A program made the position numbers and the translations under genes. From Desulfobacula sp. (GTDB lineage Bacteria; Desulfobacterota; Desulfobacteria; Desulfobacterales; Desulfobacteraceae), in NCBI GenBank assembly GCA_027858355.1, contig JAQICW010000141.1, positions 1-27,281 on the forward strand: DNA of 27,281 nt, read 5' to 3'. The notes under the pieces were generated by a model, which had not been told where the DNA came from, did not search any database, and was given only the letters and a program-made list of their open reading frames with translations. Shown here one piece after another: positions 1 through 7,724 of the stretch (position 1 is its first letter; each line of letters opens with the position of its first letter).

Positions 1-1314
1 CTGGTCAAGAAGATCGGCCAGCAAAATGATCCCGATGCTGTCTTTGTCAAGTTAATTGATCTGATCATCACCATTGAGAGAAGAACCTGCTATTTGTCTT
101 TACTCCTGGAGAACGAAAGGGCGATTGAAACATTGATCACCCTTGCCCAGAAAAGTCCCTGGATCATTACATTCCTTTCAAACCATCCTGCTTTGCTGGA
201 CGAACTCATGCATCCTTCCTCCCTGTATTCTCCGCCTGACAAACAGGCCCTGGAAAAAGAGATGGAAATTCGAATGGCCACTATTCCCCCAGGAGATCTG
301 GAGTTTTTGCTGGAAGAATTGTGTATTTTCAGGCAGATCAATTACTTGCGGGTTTCTGCTGTAGATGTAAGCGGAAATTATCCATTGATGAAAGTAAGTG
401 ACCACCTGACCTATATTGCCCAGACCGTTCTTTCCCAGGTGCTTCAGATCGCCTGGGATATTGTGACGCAAAAATATGGTATTCCCCAGGGTTTAGCGGA
501 TGAAACCCTTGAAAATTGCGGGTTTGCAATTGTCGCATATGGCAAGGTAGGCGGACTTGAAATGGGGTATAAATCAGATATTGATATTGTTTTTTTACAT
601 AAGGCAGATTCAGGGGTTACAAAAGGAAAAGAAAAGAGCATTGATACCAGCCGGTTTTATTCAAACCTGGGCCAGAGAATTATCAATGCCTTAACCATTC
701 ATACTCCTGCAGGCAAACTGTATGGCGCAGACATGAGGTTGAGGCCGGGTGGTGATGCAGGGATGATCGTTTCCCATATTGATGCCTTTGAAGACTATAT
801 GAACAGCCAGGCCTGGACATGGGAGTATCAGGCATTGATCAGGGCCAGACCTGTTGCCGGAGATAAAGACCTTTGTTCAAGATTTGAGGAGATCCGGAAG
901 AAAGTTCTGATTGAGAAAAGGGATGCCGAGACCTTAAAGAGGGAAGTCCGTGAGATGAGGGAGCGGATGCGGGCTGAGCGCTTAAAGGCCAAGAAAAATT
1001 TTTTTGATTTAAAACAGTCAAGGGGCAGCATCGTGGATATTGAGTTTCTTGTTCAATATTTAATTTTAAAAAATGCCCATGCCTGTCCTGATATAATAAT
1101 TTGGACAGATAATATGAGGCTTCTGGAAAGCCTTGATGGAGAAGGGATTATTACAGGATGTGAAAGTGAACGACTCCAAAACGCTTATCTTGCCATGCGA
1201 AAGGCCATGCACAGGCTTGATCTCCAGGAAAAGAGCCTTGAAATTCCCGACACTCAGTTTTTAGAAATTAGAAATCATGTTATCCAAATATATGATAAAT
1301 ATTTAGCTGATTAA
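1..1314 (+). CDS. glnE: Glutamine synthetase adenylyltransferase/deadenylylase GlnE, C-terminal part (5' cut by window edge)
   Basis: The frame is open from base 1, so the start lies outside the window; 437 residues are visible of a protein that is usually about 950. GlnE adds and removes AMP on a tyrosine of glutamine synthetase according to nitrogen status, using two nucleotidyltransferase domains. The visible part matches the C-terminal adenylylating domain. Its nucleotidyltransferase signature G-K-V-G-G-x-E-M-G-Y-K-S-D-I-D-I lies near bases 540-590, with the two metal-binding Asp residues intact. Downstream are the family blocks R-L-R-P-G-G-x-A-G and A-W-T-W-E-Y-Q-A-L-I-R-A-R-P, and a helical C-terminal region with R-G-S-I-V-D-I-E-F-L. 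The N-terminal deadenylylating domain is not visible. The gene ends 71 bp before the stop of the convergent dctM. The family call is very secure. Confidence 0.95.
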   Translation: MVKKIGQQNDPDAVFVKLIDLIITIERRTCYLSLLLENERAIETLITLAQKSPWIITFLSNHPALLDELMHPSSLYSPPDKQALEKEMEIRMATIPPGDLEFLLEELCIFRQINYLRVSAVDVSGNYPLMKVSDHLTYIAQTVLSQVLQIAWDIVTQKYGIPQGLADETLENCGFAIVAYGKVGGLEMGYKSDIDIVFLHKADSGVTKGKEKSIDTSRFYSNLGQRIINALTIHTPAGKLYGADMRLRPGGDAGMIVSHIDAFEDYMNSQAWTWEYQALIRARPVAGDKDLCSRFEEIRKKVLIEKRDAETLKREVREMRERMRAERLKAKKNFFDLKQSRGSIVDIEFLVQYLILKNAHACPDIIIWTDNMRLLESLDGEGIITGCESERLQNAYLAMRKAMHRLDLQEKSLEIPDTQFLEIRNHVIQIYDKYLAD

Positions 1315-1385
1315 GTAGTGCCTGACCGAAAACCCCGTGTTTGGGTGGGTTTGTGAGCATTGCTCCTCTGCGAGCCGTTCAAACA

Positions 1386-2666
1386 CTAAGTAATAAATAC
1401 AAGGCTGAGCCAGGGCCAGTAAGTGATGATCAGAACAGCCAGAAGCAATACCAGCATAAACGGAATGGTGGCCTTATAAATTTCAATAATGGGCTTATTA
1501 AACCTGTATCCGGCTATGAACAGGTTCATCCCCACAGGCGGGGTGAAATATCCGATCTGCATATTGGCAAGGAAAATAATGCCCAGATGAACGGGATCAA
1601 CGCCATATTTCAATGCAATGGGCAGCATTAGAGGGACCATGATAATAATGGCTGAGAAAATATCCAGCATGGACCCGAGAATCAAAAGAAAGATATTTAA
1701 AAGAATTAAAAAGACAAGTTTGCTGCTCACAAAGGTTTGACAGATCTCAAACAATTTCATGGGCACTTCAGCATCAATCAGAAAATTTGTAAAACCAAGG
1801 GAAACCCCCAGTATTAAAAGAATTCCTCCCACCATTACCATTGACTCCCTGATGATGGAAGCAAGCTGGGAAAGCTGGATTTCTTTGTAAATAAAAACTT
1901 CCACAATTAAGACATACATGGCAGTCACTGCAGCGGCCTCGGAAACAGCAAAAAAGCCCGTGTAAATGCCTGTAAATACAAATATGGGCATCGGGATTTC
2001 CCAGATGGCCTCCCTGGAAGCAGATAAGGCATTTTTAAAAGAAAAGGTTATTAAGGGGATAGAATTTTTTCGATTGGCCCAGATACTCCATAAGGATAGA
2101 AGGAGTATCATTAAGATGGCCGGCAGAATACCGGCAATAAATAATTTTTCAATGGAGATTTCTTCTCCTGCACCCATCTGCTGGGCTATGACCCCATACA
2201 GAATCAGGGGAAGGGAGGGTGGAAGTAAAAGTCCCAGGCTCCCGGAAGTCGTTACAAGCCCAAGGCTGAATTTATCTTTATATCCCGCCTGTTTCAGTGC
2301 TGGATACAACAATGCTCCCATGGCGACTATGGTGACACCCGAGGCTCCTGTAAAAGCTGTAAAAAGAGCACAGACAATAAATGCAACAATGGCCAGCCCT
2401 CCGGGCATCCATCCGAAAAAGGCCTGGGTCAGCCTGACAAGGCGTTTTGAAGTATTGCTCTCTGATAGAATATATCCGGTAAGGGTAAATAAGGGCAAAG
2501 CCAGGAGAATGGGTGTATCGGCTATGCGATACAACTCTATGGCCATGACGGATAGATCAATACCGCTAGAATAAAATCCTGCCATGGCCGCGGCAATAAT
2601 AATACTGAAAAGAGGTGCGCCTAAAAGAGCAAAAAGGATCAATATGGCGATAAGTATTGCTATCAT
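1386..2666 (-). CDS. dctM: TRAP transporter large permease (DctM-type)
   Basis: This 426-residue protein is hydrophobic throughout and has the usual length of the 12-helix TRAP large permease, which carries out ion-driven uptake of the ligand delivered by the periplasmic binding protein. Recognisable family segments include A-L-P-L-F-T-L-T-G near residue 55, a long A-F-T-G-A-S-G-V-T motif near 105, L-G-L-L-L-P-P-S-L-P near 148, and N-M-Q-I-G-Y-F-T-P-P-V-G-M-N near 375. The last of these is a hallmark of the family. Its ATG overlaps the dctQ stop as ATGA (bases 2666-2663), so it is translationally coupled and last in the tatT-dctP-dctQ-dctM operon. The stop (TAG) falls within a 13-bp sequence repeated near 11532. 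The substrate cannot be deduced from the permease. Confidence 0.93.
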   Translation of the reverse strand: MIAILIAILILFALLGAPLFSIIIAAAMAGFYSSGIDLSVMAIELYRIADTPILLALPLFTLTGYILSESNTSKRLVRLTQAFFGWMPGGLAIVAFIVCALFTAFTGASGVTIVAMGALLYPALKQAGYKDKFSLGLVTTSGSLGLLLPPSLPLILYGVIAQQMGAGEEISIEKLFIAGILPAILMILLLSLWSIWANRKNSIPLITFSFKNALSASREAIWEIPMPIFVFTGIYTGFFAVSEAAAVTAMYVLIVEVFIYKEIQLSQLASIIRESMVMVGGILLILGVSLGFTNFLIDAEVPMKLFEICQTFVSSKLVFLILLNIFLLILGSMLDIFSAIIIMVPLMLPIALKYGVDPVHLGIIFLANMQIGYFTPPVGMNLFIAGYRFNKPIIEIYKATIPFMLVLLLAVLIITYWPWLSLVFIT

Positions 2667-3172
2667 TGCGGGATGCGCTTAAACAATTTGAAAAGACAGG
2701 TAAAGGAAAATAAAAGATACCTGAAACTGATAATGACAAATGATATCGGGAGAATGCTTTCACAGATCCAGGCCGGGATATTTGCAAAGGCTAAAGCCCC
2801 GTTATTTCTTTCCATCATTACAAACACAAGGCTGTGGTATGCCATAACAGCACAAACCAGCATAGTGAAAATAGATATAATAAGATTTGTCAGTTTTTTT
2901 ATCTGATCAGGAAGAAAGCGGGATATAACATCAATACTGATGTGATGGTTGTTTCTGCTGGCAACCATTGCACCGATAAGACCAATCCATAGGACCAGTA
3001 TCCTGACCAGGGGATCACCCCAGAGAATCCCGGAATCAAACAGATTTCTTAAAAAAATCTGCAGCACTGCTATAACGATCATTAAAAGCAGAAGCCCGAC
3101 GAGAATACTATCCTCAAATTTTTGAAGAAGCATAACAATATTTTGAGGGAAGCCTGCTTTTTTACTGGTCAT
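2663..3172 (-). CDS. dctQ: TRAP transporter small permease (DctQ-type)
   Basis: This small four-helix membrane protein is the partner of DctM. Helices are visible at about residues 20-40, 55-72, 90-115 and 130-150. The motif V-L-W-I-G-L-I-G-A-M-V-A-S-R-N-N-H-H-I-S-I-D-V matches the family signature in which polar and charged residues follow helix 2. I placed the start at ATG 3172 (M-T-S-K-K-A-G, 169 aa), which overlaps the dctP stop by 11 nt. A longer form starting with TTG at 3205 is open but would overlap dctP by 44 nt. Neither start has a clear Shine-Dalgarno, so coupling to dctP translation is likely. The stop overlaps the dctM start by 4 nt. Confidence 0.88.
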   Translation of the reverse strand: MTSKKAGFPQNIVMLLQKFEDSILVGLLLLMIVIAVLQIFLRNLFDSGILWGDPLVRILVLWIGLIGAMVASRNNHHISIDVISRFLPDQIKKLTNLIISIFTMLVCAVMAYHSLVFVMMERNNGALAFANIPAWICESILPISFVIISFRYLLFSFTCLFKLFKRIPQ

Positions 3173-4184
3173 TTTTGATTGGTGCGGTTGAATGAAAATC
3201 AGCAAGATGCGTATCCAGTTGATCTGCCATATCCTTTGGAAGAATACCGGATTCGATCATTTTTTTTGATGCAATATCAGCTATTTCCTGCCATTCAGCC
3301 AGTGCGTCCCTGGAAGGTGTAATAAATGTTATCCCCCTGTTCTTTAACGCCTGGATTGCATTGATGTCATCCTCCCTGTTCTGGATATCAATTTCGTTTA
3401 ATGCTTTGGTCATGATTTGTGTAACAATTTTGCGATCCTGTTCAGCAATTTTTAAAAACGCCTTTTTATCAACGGCAAGCACGGCATGAAGATAAATCAG
3501 GGGTATGTCTGTTATATATTTAATCTGGGTGTGCCATTGCAGTACAATGGCCCCAACAGGAGATGTGGCCACAGTGTTAATCAACCCTGTCTGGAGGCTG
3601 GTTCGCACATCTGCAATGGATAGAGGAATGGGTGTGACACCAAAGGACTTAATGGAATCCTGGCTGATTTTATCGTTATCTGGAATCCATACTTTTTGAT
3701 TTCGTAGATCCTGTACCGTTTCAATAGGGTTTTGTGACATAATATATGCAAATCCACCGCCAATGATCCCAAAAGTCACAAACCCGGCATTATCAAGCCC
3801 GTCAATGATATATTGATCCATATGTTTTCTAACATAGTCCACTTCTTTTATACTTGTGAATTTTAAAGGCTGTGCATAGATCTGGTTTGCCGGGAAAAAC
3901 TGGGAAAGGCTTCCAGCCACAACTGCTCCTCCTTGTAACTGACCAATTCGGATTTTTTGTAAAACAGTTTTATCATTGCCCATGACACCGCCTGGATAGA
4001 ATTTAAATGTCACACGTTTATCGGTTTTTTGGGCCACCATGTCTGCGCCATTGTTCATTTTTTCCATCCACATGGAGCCTTCCGGCGACAGGGTGGCAAT
4101 TTTCAGTCTGACGGCAAAGGCATTATCTGTTGTGAACACAACAAACAAAATCAATATCAAAGGTTTAAGGATTTGGACAATCAT
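3162..4184 (-). CDS. dctP: TRAP transporter periplasmic substrate-binding protein (DctP family, TatP-like)
   Basis: The protein has 340 residues, with a signal peptide ending about N-A-F-A at residue 24. The mature start R-L-K-I-A-T-L-S-P-E-G-S-M-W is typical of the DctP family. It binds the ligand in the periplasm and passes it to DctQM. GGAG lies six bases before the ATG, which supports the start. At the place where carboxylate-binding TRAP proteins normally have a conserved Arg (K-I-R-x-P), this one reads K-V-W166-I-P. That suggests, without proving, a ligand that is not a simple carboxylate. The gene lies 23 bp downstream of the tatT lipoprotein gene, in the same order as the Treponema pallidum TatT/TatP system. 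The family is secure; the substrate is unknown. Confidence 0.92.
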   Translation of the reverse strand: MIVQILKPLILILFVVFTTDNAFAVRLKIATLSPEGSMWMEKMNNGADMVAQKTDKRVTFKFYPGGVMGNDKTVLQKIRIGQLQGGAVVAGSLSQFFPANQIYAQPLKFTSIKEVDYVRKHMDQYIIDGLDNAGFVTFGIIGGGFAYIMSQNPIETVQDLRNQKVWIPDNDKISQDSIKSFGVTPIPLSIADVRTSLQTGLINTVATSPVGAIVLQWHTQIKYITDIPLIYLHAVLAVDKKAFLKIAEQDRKIVTQIMTKALNEIDIQNREDDINAIQALKNRGITFITPSRDALAEWQEIADIASKKMIESGILPKDMADQLDTHLADFHSTAPIKNDQ

Positions 4185-4207
4185 GGATATCTCCGGCTTA
4201 ACAATTT

Positions 4208-5107
4208 TTAAAAATAATCATCTGCACTATTTATCAATTCTCTGGCCTGTATCTGGGCCCAGGTATTTACAAGGGTATATCCTGGTACATGGGGATCGGC
4301 AGCAATCACATCTTTTAGGACTTGGTCATGAAGTTTTCTGTCAAATATCATCCTTGCATATGATTTTGCAAAAACAACCTTTGCCATCAGGTTTTTCCCC
4401 TTAGATAAGTTGACAGCCTTATCAAAATATTGTTTTCCTAATTCTGGTTTGCCGCCAAGACCAGGCGGCAGAAAGGTTGCCAATGTTCCCAGATAAAGAT
4501 ATGCCGCACCTTCTTTATATGCCTCATCAAGTTTTATCACTCGTTGCATGATTACCTCAATATGTGCCATGTCTGCAATGGCATTAAAATTATTTTTATT
4601 GGCTATGATCCAGCCTGACCATGCATTGCCAAGGGCAAAAAGAGCGGGAACATGTTCTTTTTGCATCTTTGAAATGATTTTTTCAAAATTCTCAAATGTT
4701 TCTGATTTAAGCTTGCACGCATCCTTTTTTTCAAGGCAGATTGCCTGGTTAGCATAATTCAAGGCTTTTTGCGCCATTTTTTTTGATCTGTCCATGTCTT
4801 TTACAAACAGATCTGCATAAGCTGTGTACAACATGGCAGCCGTGGATAGCAGGGTTTCATTTTTCGGGTCTTTGCTGATCAGACTGTCGATCATCAGCAA
4901 ATATGCCGGGGCTCCTGCTTTCACCATGGGTAAATCGTCATTGTTTAAAATTGTATTGGAAAGATTTTCCATCATGTCTGATGTGGCAGATGTCATTATG
5001 ATTGAACAGCCTGATGATAAAAAAAGATTTATTATGCAAAAAATAAAGATAGCAATCGCTGAAAGGGATTGTCTTAAATTATGGATCGCCATGTGGTGAA
5101 GAATCAT
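4208..5107 (-). CDS. tatT: TRAP-associated lipoprotein, TatT-like TPR protein
   Basis: This 299-residue protein starts with a hydrophobic signal and the lipobox L-S-S-G-C (Cys 34 counted from ATG 5107), so it is probably a membrane-anchored lipoprotein. The rest is alpha-helical, with TPR-like segments such as A-A-M-L-Y-T-A-Y-A-D-L, A-L-F-A-L-G-N-A-W-S-G-W and A-A-Y-L-Y-L-G-T-L-A. The C-terminal A-R-E-L-I-N-S-A-D-D-Y-F is typical of the TatT family. In Treponema, TatT forms a ring that docks to the TRAP binding protein. Being first in the operon with dctP, it fits that role here. The start is uncertain: TTG 5110, ATG 5107 and ATG 5092 are in frame, all with a poor ribosome binding site. I used 5107; 5092 gives a cleaner signal peptide. 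Confidence 0.82.
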   Translation of the reverse strand: MILHHMAIHNLRQSLSAIAIFIFCIINLFLSSGCSIIMTSATSDMMENLSNTILNNDDLPMVKAGAPAYLLMIDSLISKDPKNETLLSTAAMLYTAYADLFVKDMDRSKKMAQKALNYANQAICLEKKDACKLKSETFENFEKIISKMQKEHVPALFALGNAWSGWIIANKNNFNAIADMAHIEVIMQRVIKLDEAYKEGAAYLYLGTLATFLPPGLGGKPELGKQYFDKAVNLSKGKNLMAKVVFAKSYARMIFDRKLHDQVLKDVIAADPHVPGYTLVNTWAQIQARELINSADDYF

Positions 5108-5188
5108 CAATAAATCAAGCCCTTTATCTATTTGGTACGTTTGATAGCCAGCAATTTATCATTTGTTTTTGAAAATTAACGTGTTTGG

Positions 5189-5227
5189 AAAAAAAAAGCA
5201 ACTAGGGATTAACGTCTATAATTCCCT
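5189..5227 (-). terminator. Rho-independent terminator of the histidine kinase gene
   Basis: On the - strand an AGGGAATTA / TAATCCCT stem (bases 5227-5204, one bulged base) is followed six bases later by nine T residues (5197-5189). It overlaps the kinase stop codon at 5218-5216. It separates the kinase gene from the TRAP operon, whose first gene starts at 5107, so the two are probably separate transcripts. Confidence 0.7.
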
Positions 5228-6403
5228 GATTGATTCAGTTCTTTCAGGTGCCATCTCCCTGTAAAGGGTTATTGAAAAACAGGTTCCCTTTTCAGGTTTA
5301 GAATCCACATAAATTTTGCCTCCATGGTCCTGGATAATTCCATACACAACAGAAAGTCCCAGACCCACACCCTTGCCTTTTGTCTTTGTGGTAAAAAACG
5401 GCTCAAAAATTTTTGATAAAATATTTTTAGGGATGCCAGACCCCGTATCTTTAATCTTAAGCTCAATGGCGGCTTGATTTTTTTTGCAGAAAGTTTTAAT
5501 GGTCAGGCGCTTTTTTGTCGAAGTTGTCATACTTTCCACGGCATTGGAAAGCAGGTTCATGAGCACCTGTTTTAACTGGTCTTCTGATCCTTTGATCAAA
5601 GGCAGGTTGTATTCAAGATCTTCTAAGACATGGATGTTGTTTAATTTTAAAAGGTTGGCATTTAACATAAGGGTCTGTTCAATGAGATCATTGAGATCAA
5701 ATTTTACCAGTTCAATTTTTGACTGGCGCGCAAACACCAGAAGGTTGGTTACAATACGGCTTATCCTCCGTGTTTCCGTCTCCATGAGTTCCAGGTATTT
5801 TAAAAAAAGATCAATGGTTTTTTGATCAATGGAGTCTTCTTTTAATATACGTTTGCTGAGCAGTACAAGATTTAATATGCCAGCTACAGGATTATTGATT
5901 TCATGAACAACAGACGAGGACAATTTACCAAGAGAGGCCATTTTGTCCTGGTGAAGAAGCCTTTCATGGCTTTCTTTCAACTGAAGAGTTCTTTCTTCCA
6001 CCTTTTTAATAAGAACGTTTTCATCCAGTTTGCGCTGGGTAATATCCCGGCTGATTTCAATGAATTTGGCAATCTTTCCTGTTTTTTCCCAGATGGGAAA
6101 TACAGTCAACTCAGTATGCCTGGGCTTGCCAGTACTGTCCAGCCTTGTCAGTTCGACCTGGCATTTTTTTTTGTTCTTGATTGCTTCTTCAAGGGGACAT
6201 ATGCTGTGGCAATTGCTGGTTTCCCTTTTGTCTTCCTTTAACACCTCAAAACATTTACGGCCTATGACATCTTCCCTGGAACATCCCAATTGTTTTAAAA
6301 AAGCCGCGTTTGTTTCAATGATTTCTTTTTCAGGAGAGATGATTAATACAAAATCTTTGATACCACTGAGAATGGTTTGTATCTCTTTTTCAGGCAGGGT
6401 CAC
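5216..6403 (-). CDS. PAS-domain sensor histidine kinase (NtrB-like, HisKA/HATPase)
   Basis: Numbering is from GTG 6403 (395 aa). I chose this start because AAGG lies eight bases upstream; a GTG at 6409 is also in frame but too close to that site. Residues 5-123 form one PAS domain ending in I-S-R-D-I-T-Q-R-K. A short coiled coil follows, then HisKA with the phospho-acceptor His167 in S-V-V-H-E-I-N-N-P. The ATPase domain has the N-box N-L-L-S-N-A-V-E-S, the G1 box D-T-G-S-G-I, F-E-P-F-F-T-T and the G2 box G-V-G-L-G-L-S. There is no membrane segment, so it is a soluble cytoplasmic sensor. The PAS domain carries five Cys residues (41, 51, 65, 69, 81) including C-H-S-I-C-P-L, suggesting a metal- or redox-linked signal. 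Its likely partner is the NtrC-type regulator at 9199-10551, which has no adjacent kinase of its own. Confidence 0.92.
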   Translation of the reverse strand: MTLPEKEIQTILSGIKDFVLIISPEKEIIETNAAFLKQLGCSREDVIGRKCFEVLKEDKRETSNCHSICPLEEAIKNKKKCQVELTRLDSTGKPRHTELTVFPIWEKTGKIAKFIEISRDITQRKLDENVLIKKVEERTLQLKESHERLLHQDKMASLGKLSSSVVHEINNPVAGILNLVLLSKRILKEDSIDQKTIDLFLKYLELMETETRRISRIVTNLLVFARQSKIELVKFDLNDLIEQTLMLNANLLKLNNIHVLEDLEYNLPLIKGSEDQLKQVLMNLLSNAVESMTTSTKKRLTIKTFCKKNQAAIELKIKDTGSGIPKNILSKIFEPFFTTKTKGKGVGLGLSVVYGIIQDHGGKIYVDSKPEKGTCFSITLYREMAPERTESIREL

Positions 6404-6409
6404 AATCAC

Positions 6410-6779
6410 ATCCTTGCAAAAAAGTTATAAGCAATCGGAAATATTATTAATTTCTAACATAAGATGAATTATGAATGCAAGGTTCTTATGGAATGTTGAA
6501 ATATTAGAATTCTGTGTTGAAAAATCCAACAGCGGTGAAGATGCCTGGTGATGAGAGAATTCCATTGCCTTGATATGTAAAGAGCCTTATAAGCTGTAGT
6601 AAAACCCTGCAATTTGAGATTCCATTAATCTGCTGTACCTGTGAAACCAATATATTTAAAACCCAGCAATAGAAAGGGGTTTGATATTAAATTTGTCTTT
6701 TTTACCAGGCTGGCCTTTTTTTTGCTCTATTAAATAGACAAAAGACCAAAATAATAATTCATAAAAAGGAGAAAATACA
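6410..6779. other. Intergenic region between the divergent kinase and GcvH-like genes
   Basis: The region is AT-rich with no credible ORF. It must hold the kinase promoter (-) and the promoter of the GcvH-like gene (+). The sigma-54-type element at 6711-6726 is described separately. Upstream of it lie about 300 bp in which an enhancer-binding protein could bind, but I see no clear tandem dyad that would mark the sites. Confidence 0.6.
6711..6726 (+). promoter_or_regulatory. Sigma-54 (RpoN) type -24/-12 promoter
   Basis: The sequence TGGCCTTTTTTTTGCT keeps the invariant GG (6712-6713) and GC (6724-6725) exactly 10 nt apart, as in the consensus TGGCAC-N5-TTGCW. It differs from the consensus mainly in the AC of the -24 box. 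The predicted transcript would start near 6737 and give a leader of about 43 nt ending in AAGGAG (6766-6771), eight bases before the ATG at 6780. A sigma-54 enhancer-binding protein is encoded 2.4 kb away, which strengthens the call. Confidence 0.65.
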
Positions 6780-7685
6780 ATGAAACAATTAATGAGAACC
6801 GAAAAATCAGCAAATATCTGGGCGGCTAAAAAAGACAAAACCGATCATCCCTGTATCTGGATGCAGGCAGGCATTGCAAAAAAGAAAAACTGCAATAACT
6901 TTTACGACTGCACCAATTGCAGATATGATGATTCCATGGCTAAAACGGCAAAAGGAGGTAAGCACATCACCTGGCAGGAAGCCTTGAGAAACAGGGACAG
7001 CAGGGACAGAACCTGCAGGCATGCGCTGACCCACAGGACTGAACACAAAATCTGCCCCATGAATTACAATTGCCAGCGGTGTGATTTTGACCAGTATTTT
7101 GAAGATACCCTTTCCCCGAAGACGGGTCATTCCATGGTGTATATGAAAGATGTCAAAGGCTTTGATATTGCAGACGGATATTATTTTCACAAGGGTCATA
7201 CATGGGCCAGCATTGACAGCGGCGGATTTATCCGTATCGGCCTTGATGATTTTTCATTCAAGGTCCTGGGCTGCCCGGATGCCTTTGACCTTCCCCTGAC
7301 TGGCCAGGAACTGAACAAGGATAAAGTAGGGTGGGGCTTGAAAAGAAAAGAAAATCTGGCTGATATTCTTTCCCCTGTGAACGGGGTCATTACAGAGGTC
7401 AATAACAATATCAGGAAATCCCCGGATCTTTCAAAGAATGATCCCTATGGTGATGGATGGCTTTTTACCATTCATAATTCTGATATAAAGGGAATTGTTC
7501 AAGATCTTAAAACGGACAACGACAGCTTGGAATGGCTGGGACAGGAAGTGACCACCCTTGAAAACATGATTGAAAAGGTAACAGGTCCTTTGAGCGCAGA
7601 TGGTGGTCTGTTAAAGGCAGATGTTTTTGGAAATCTGCCGACCCTTGGCTGGCATAACCTGACCCGTACCTTTTTTAGAACTTAA
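6780..7685 (+). CDS. Cys-rich protein with two CX12CX5CX2C modules and a GcvH-like (lipoyl-type) domain, paralogue 1
   Basis: The protein has 301 residues and a strong ribosome binding site (AAGGAG, 8-nt spacing). It has no signal peptide or membrane segment. The N-terminal half has two Cys modules with identical spacing: C25, C38, C44, C47 and C79, C92, C98, C101. Both end in C-x-x-C-x-(Y/F)-D, which fits metal (Zn or Fe-S) binding. Residues about 125-270 resemble glycine cleavage H protein: G-Y-Y-F-H-K-G-H-T-W, I-R-I-G-L-D-D-F, L-S-P-V-N-G-V-I-T-E-V-N, N-D-P-Y-G-D-G-W-L. At the position of the lipoyl lysine (eight residues before the Pro of S-P-V) stands Glu191, with Lys190 next to it. It is preceded by a sigma-54-type promoter and followed 39 bp later by its paralogue. 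I recognise the family as recurring in sulfate reducers but know of no established function. It is unlikely to be the true GcvH: it is far too long and no gcvP or gcvT is nearby. Confidence 0.85.
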   Translation: MKQLMRTEKSANIWAAKKDKTDHPCIWMQAGIAKKKNCNNFYDCTNCRYDDSMAKTAKGGKHITWQEALRNRDSRDRTCRHALTHRTEHKICPMNYNCQRCDFDQYFEDTLSPKTGHSMVYMKDVKGFDIADGYYFHKGHTWASIDSGGFIRIGLDDFSFKVLGCPDAFDLPLTGQELNKDKVGWGLKRKENLADILSPVNGVITEVNNNIRKSPDLSKNDPYGDGWLFTIHNSDIKGIVQDLKTDNDSLEWLGQEVTTLENMIEKVTGPLSADGGLLKADVFGNLPTLGWHNLTRTFFRT

Positions 7686-7724
7686 AAGCTGTCTTTATTC
7701 ACCTTTTAAAAAAGGATGCAGCCA

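Noticed and set aside
1321..1350. Inverted repeat AAACCC...GGGTTT after glnE as a terminator
   Set aside because: The stem is short with a long loop and there is no T-run on either strand.
1966..2574. 202-codon + strand frame within dctM
   Set aside because: It is a shadow of the well-supported dctM gene; no family resemblance, no ribosome binding site.
3162..3205. Longer dctQ start at TTG 3205
   Set aside because: It overlaps dctP by 44 nt, uses a rare start and has no ribosome binding site. ATG 3172 gives a normal short overlap.
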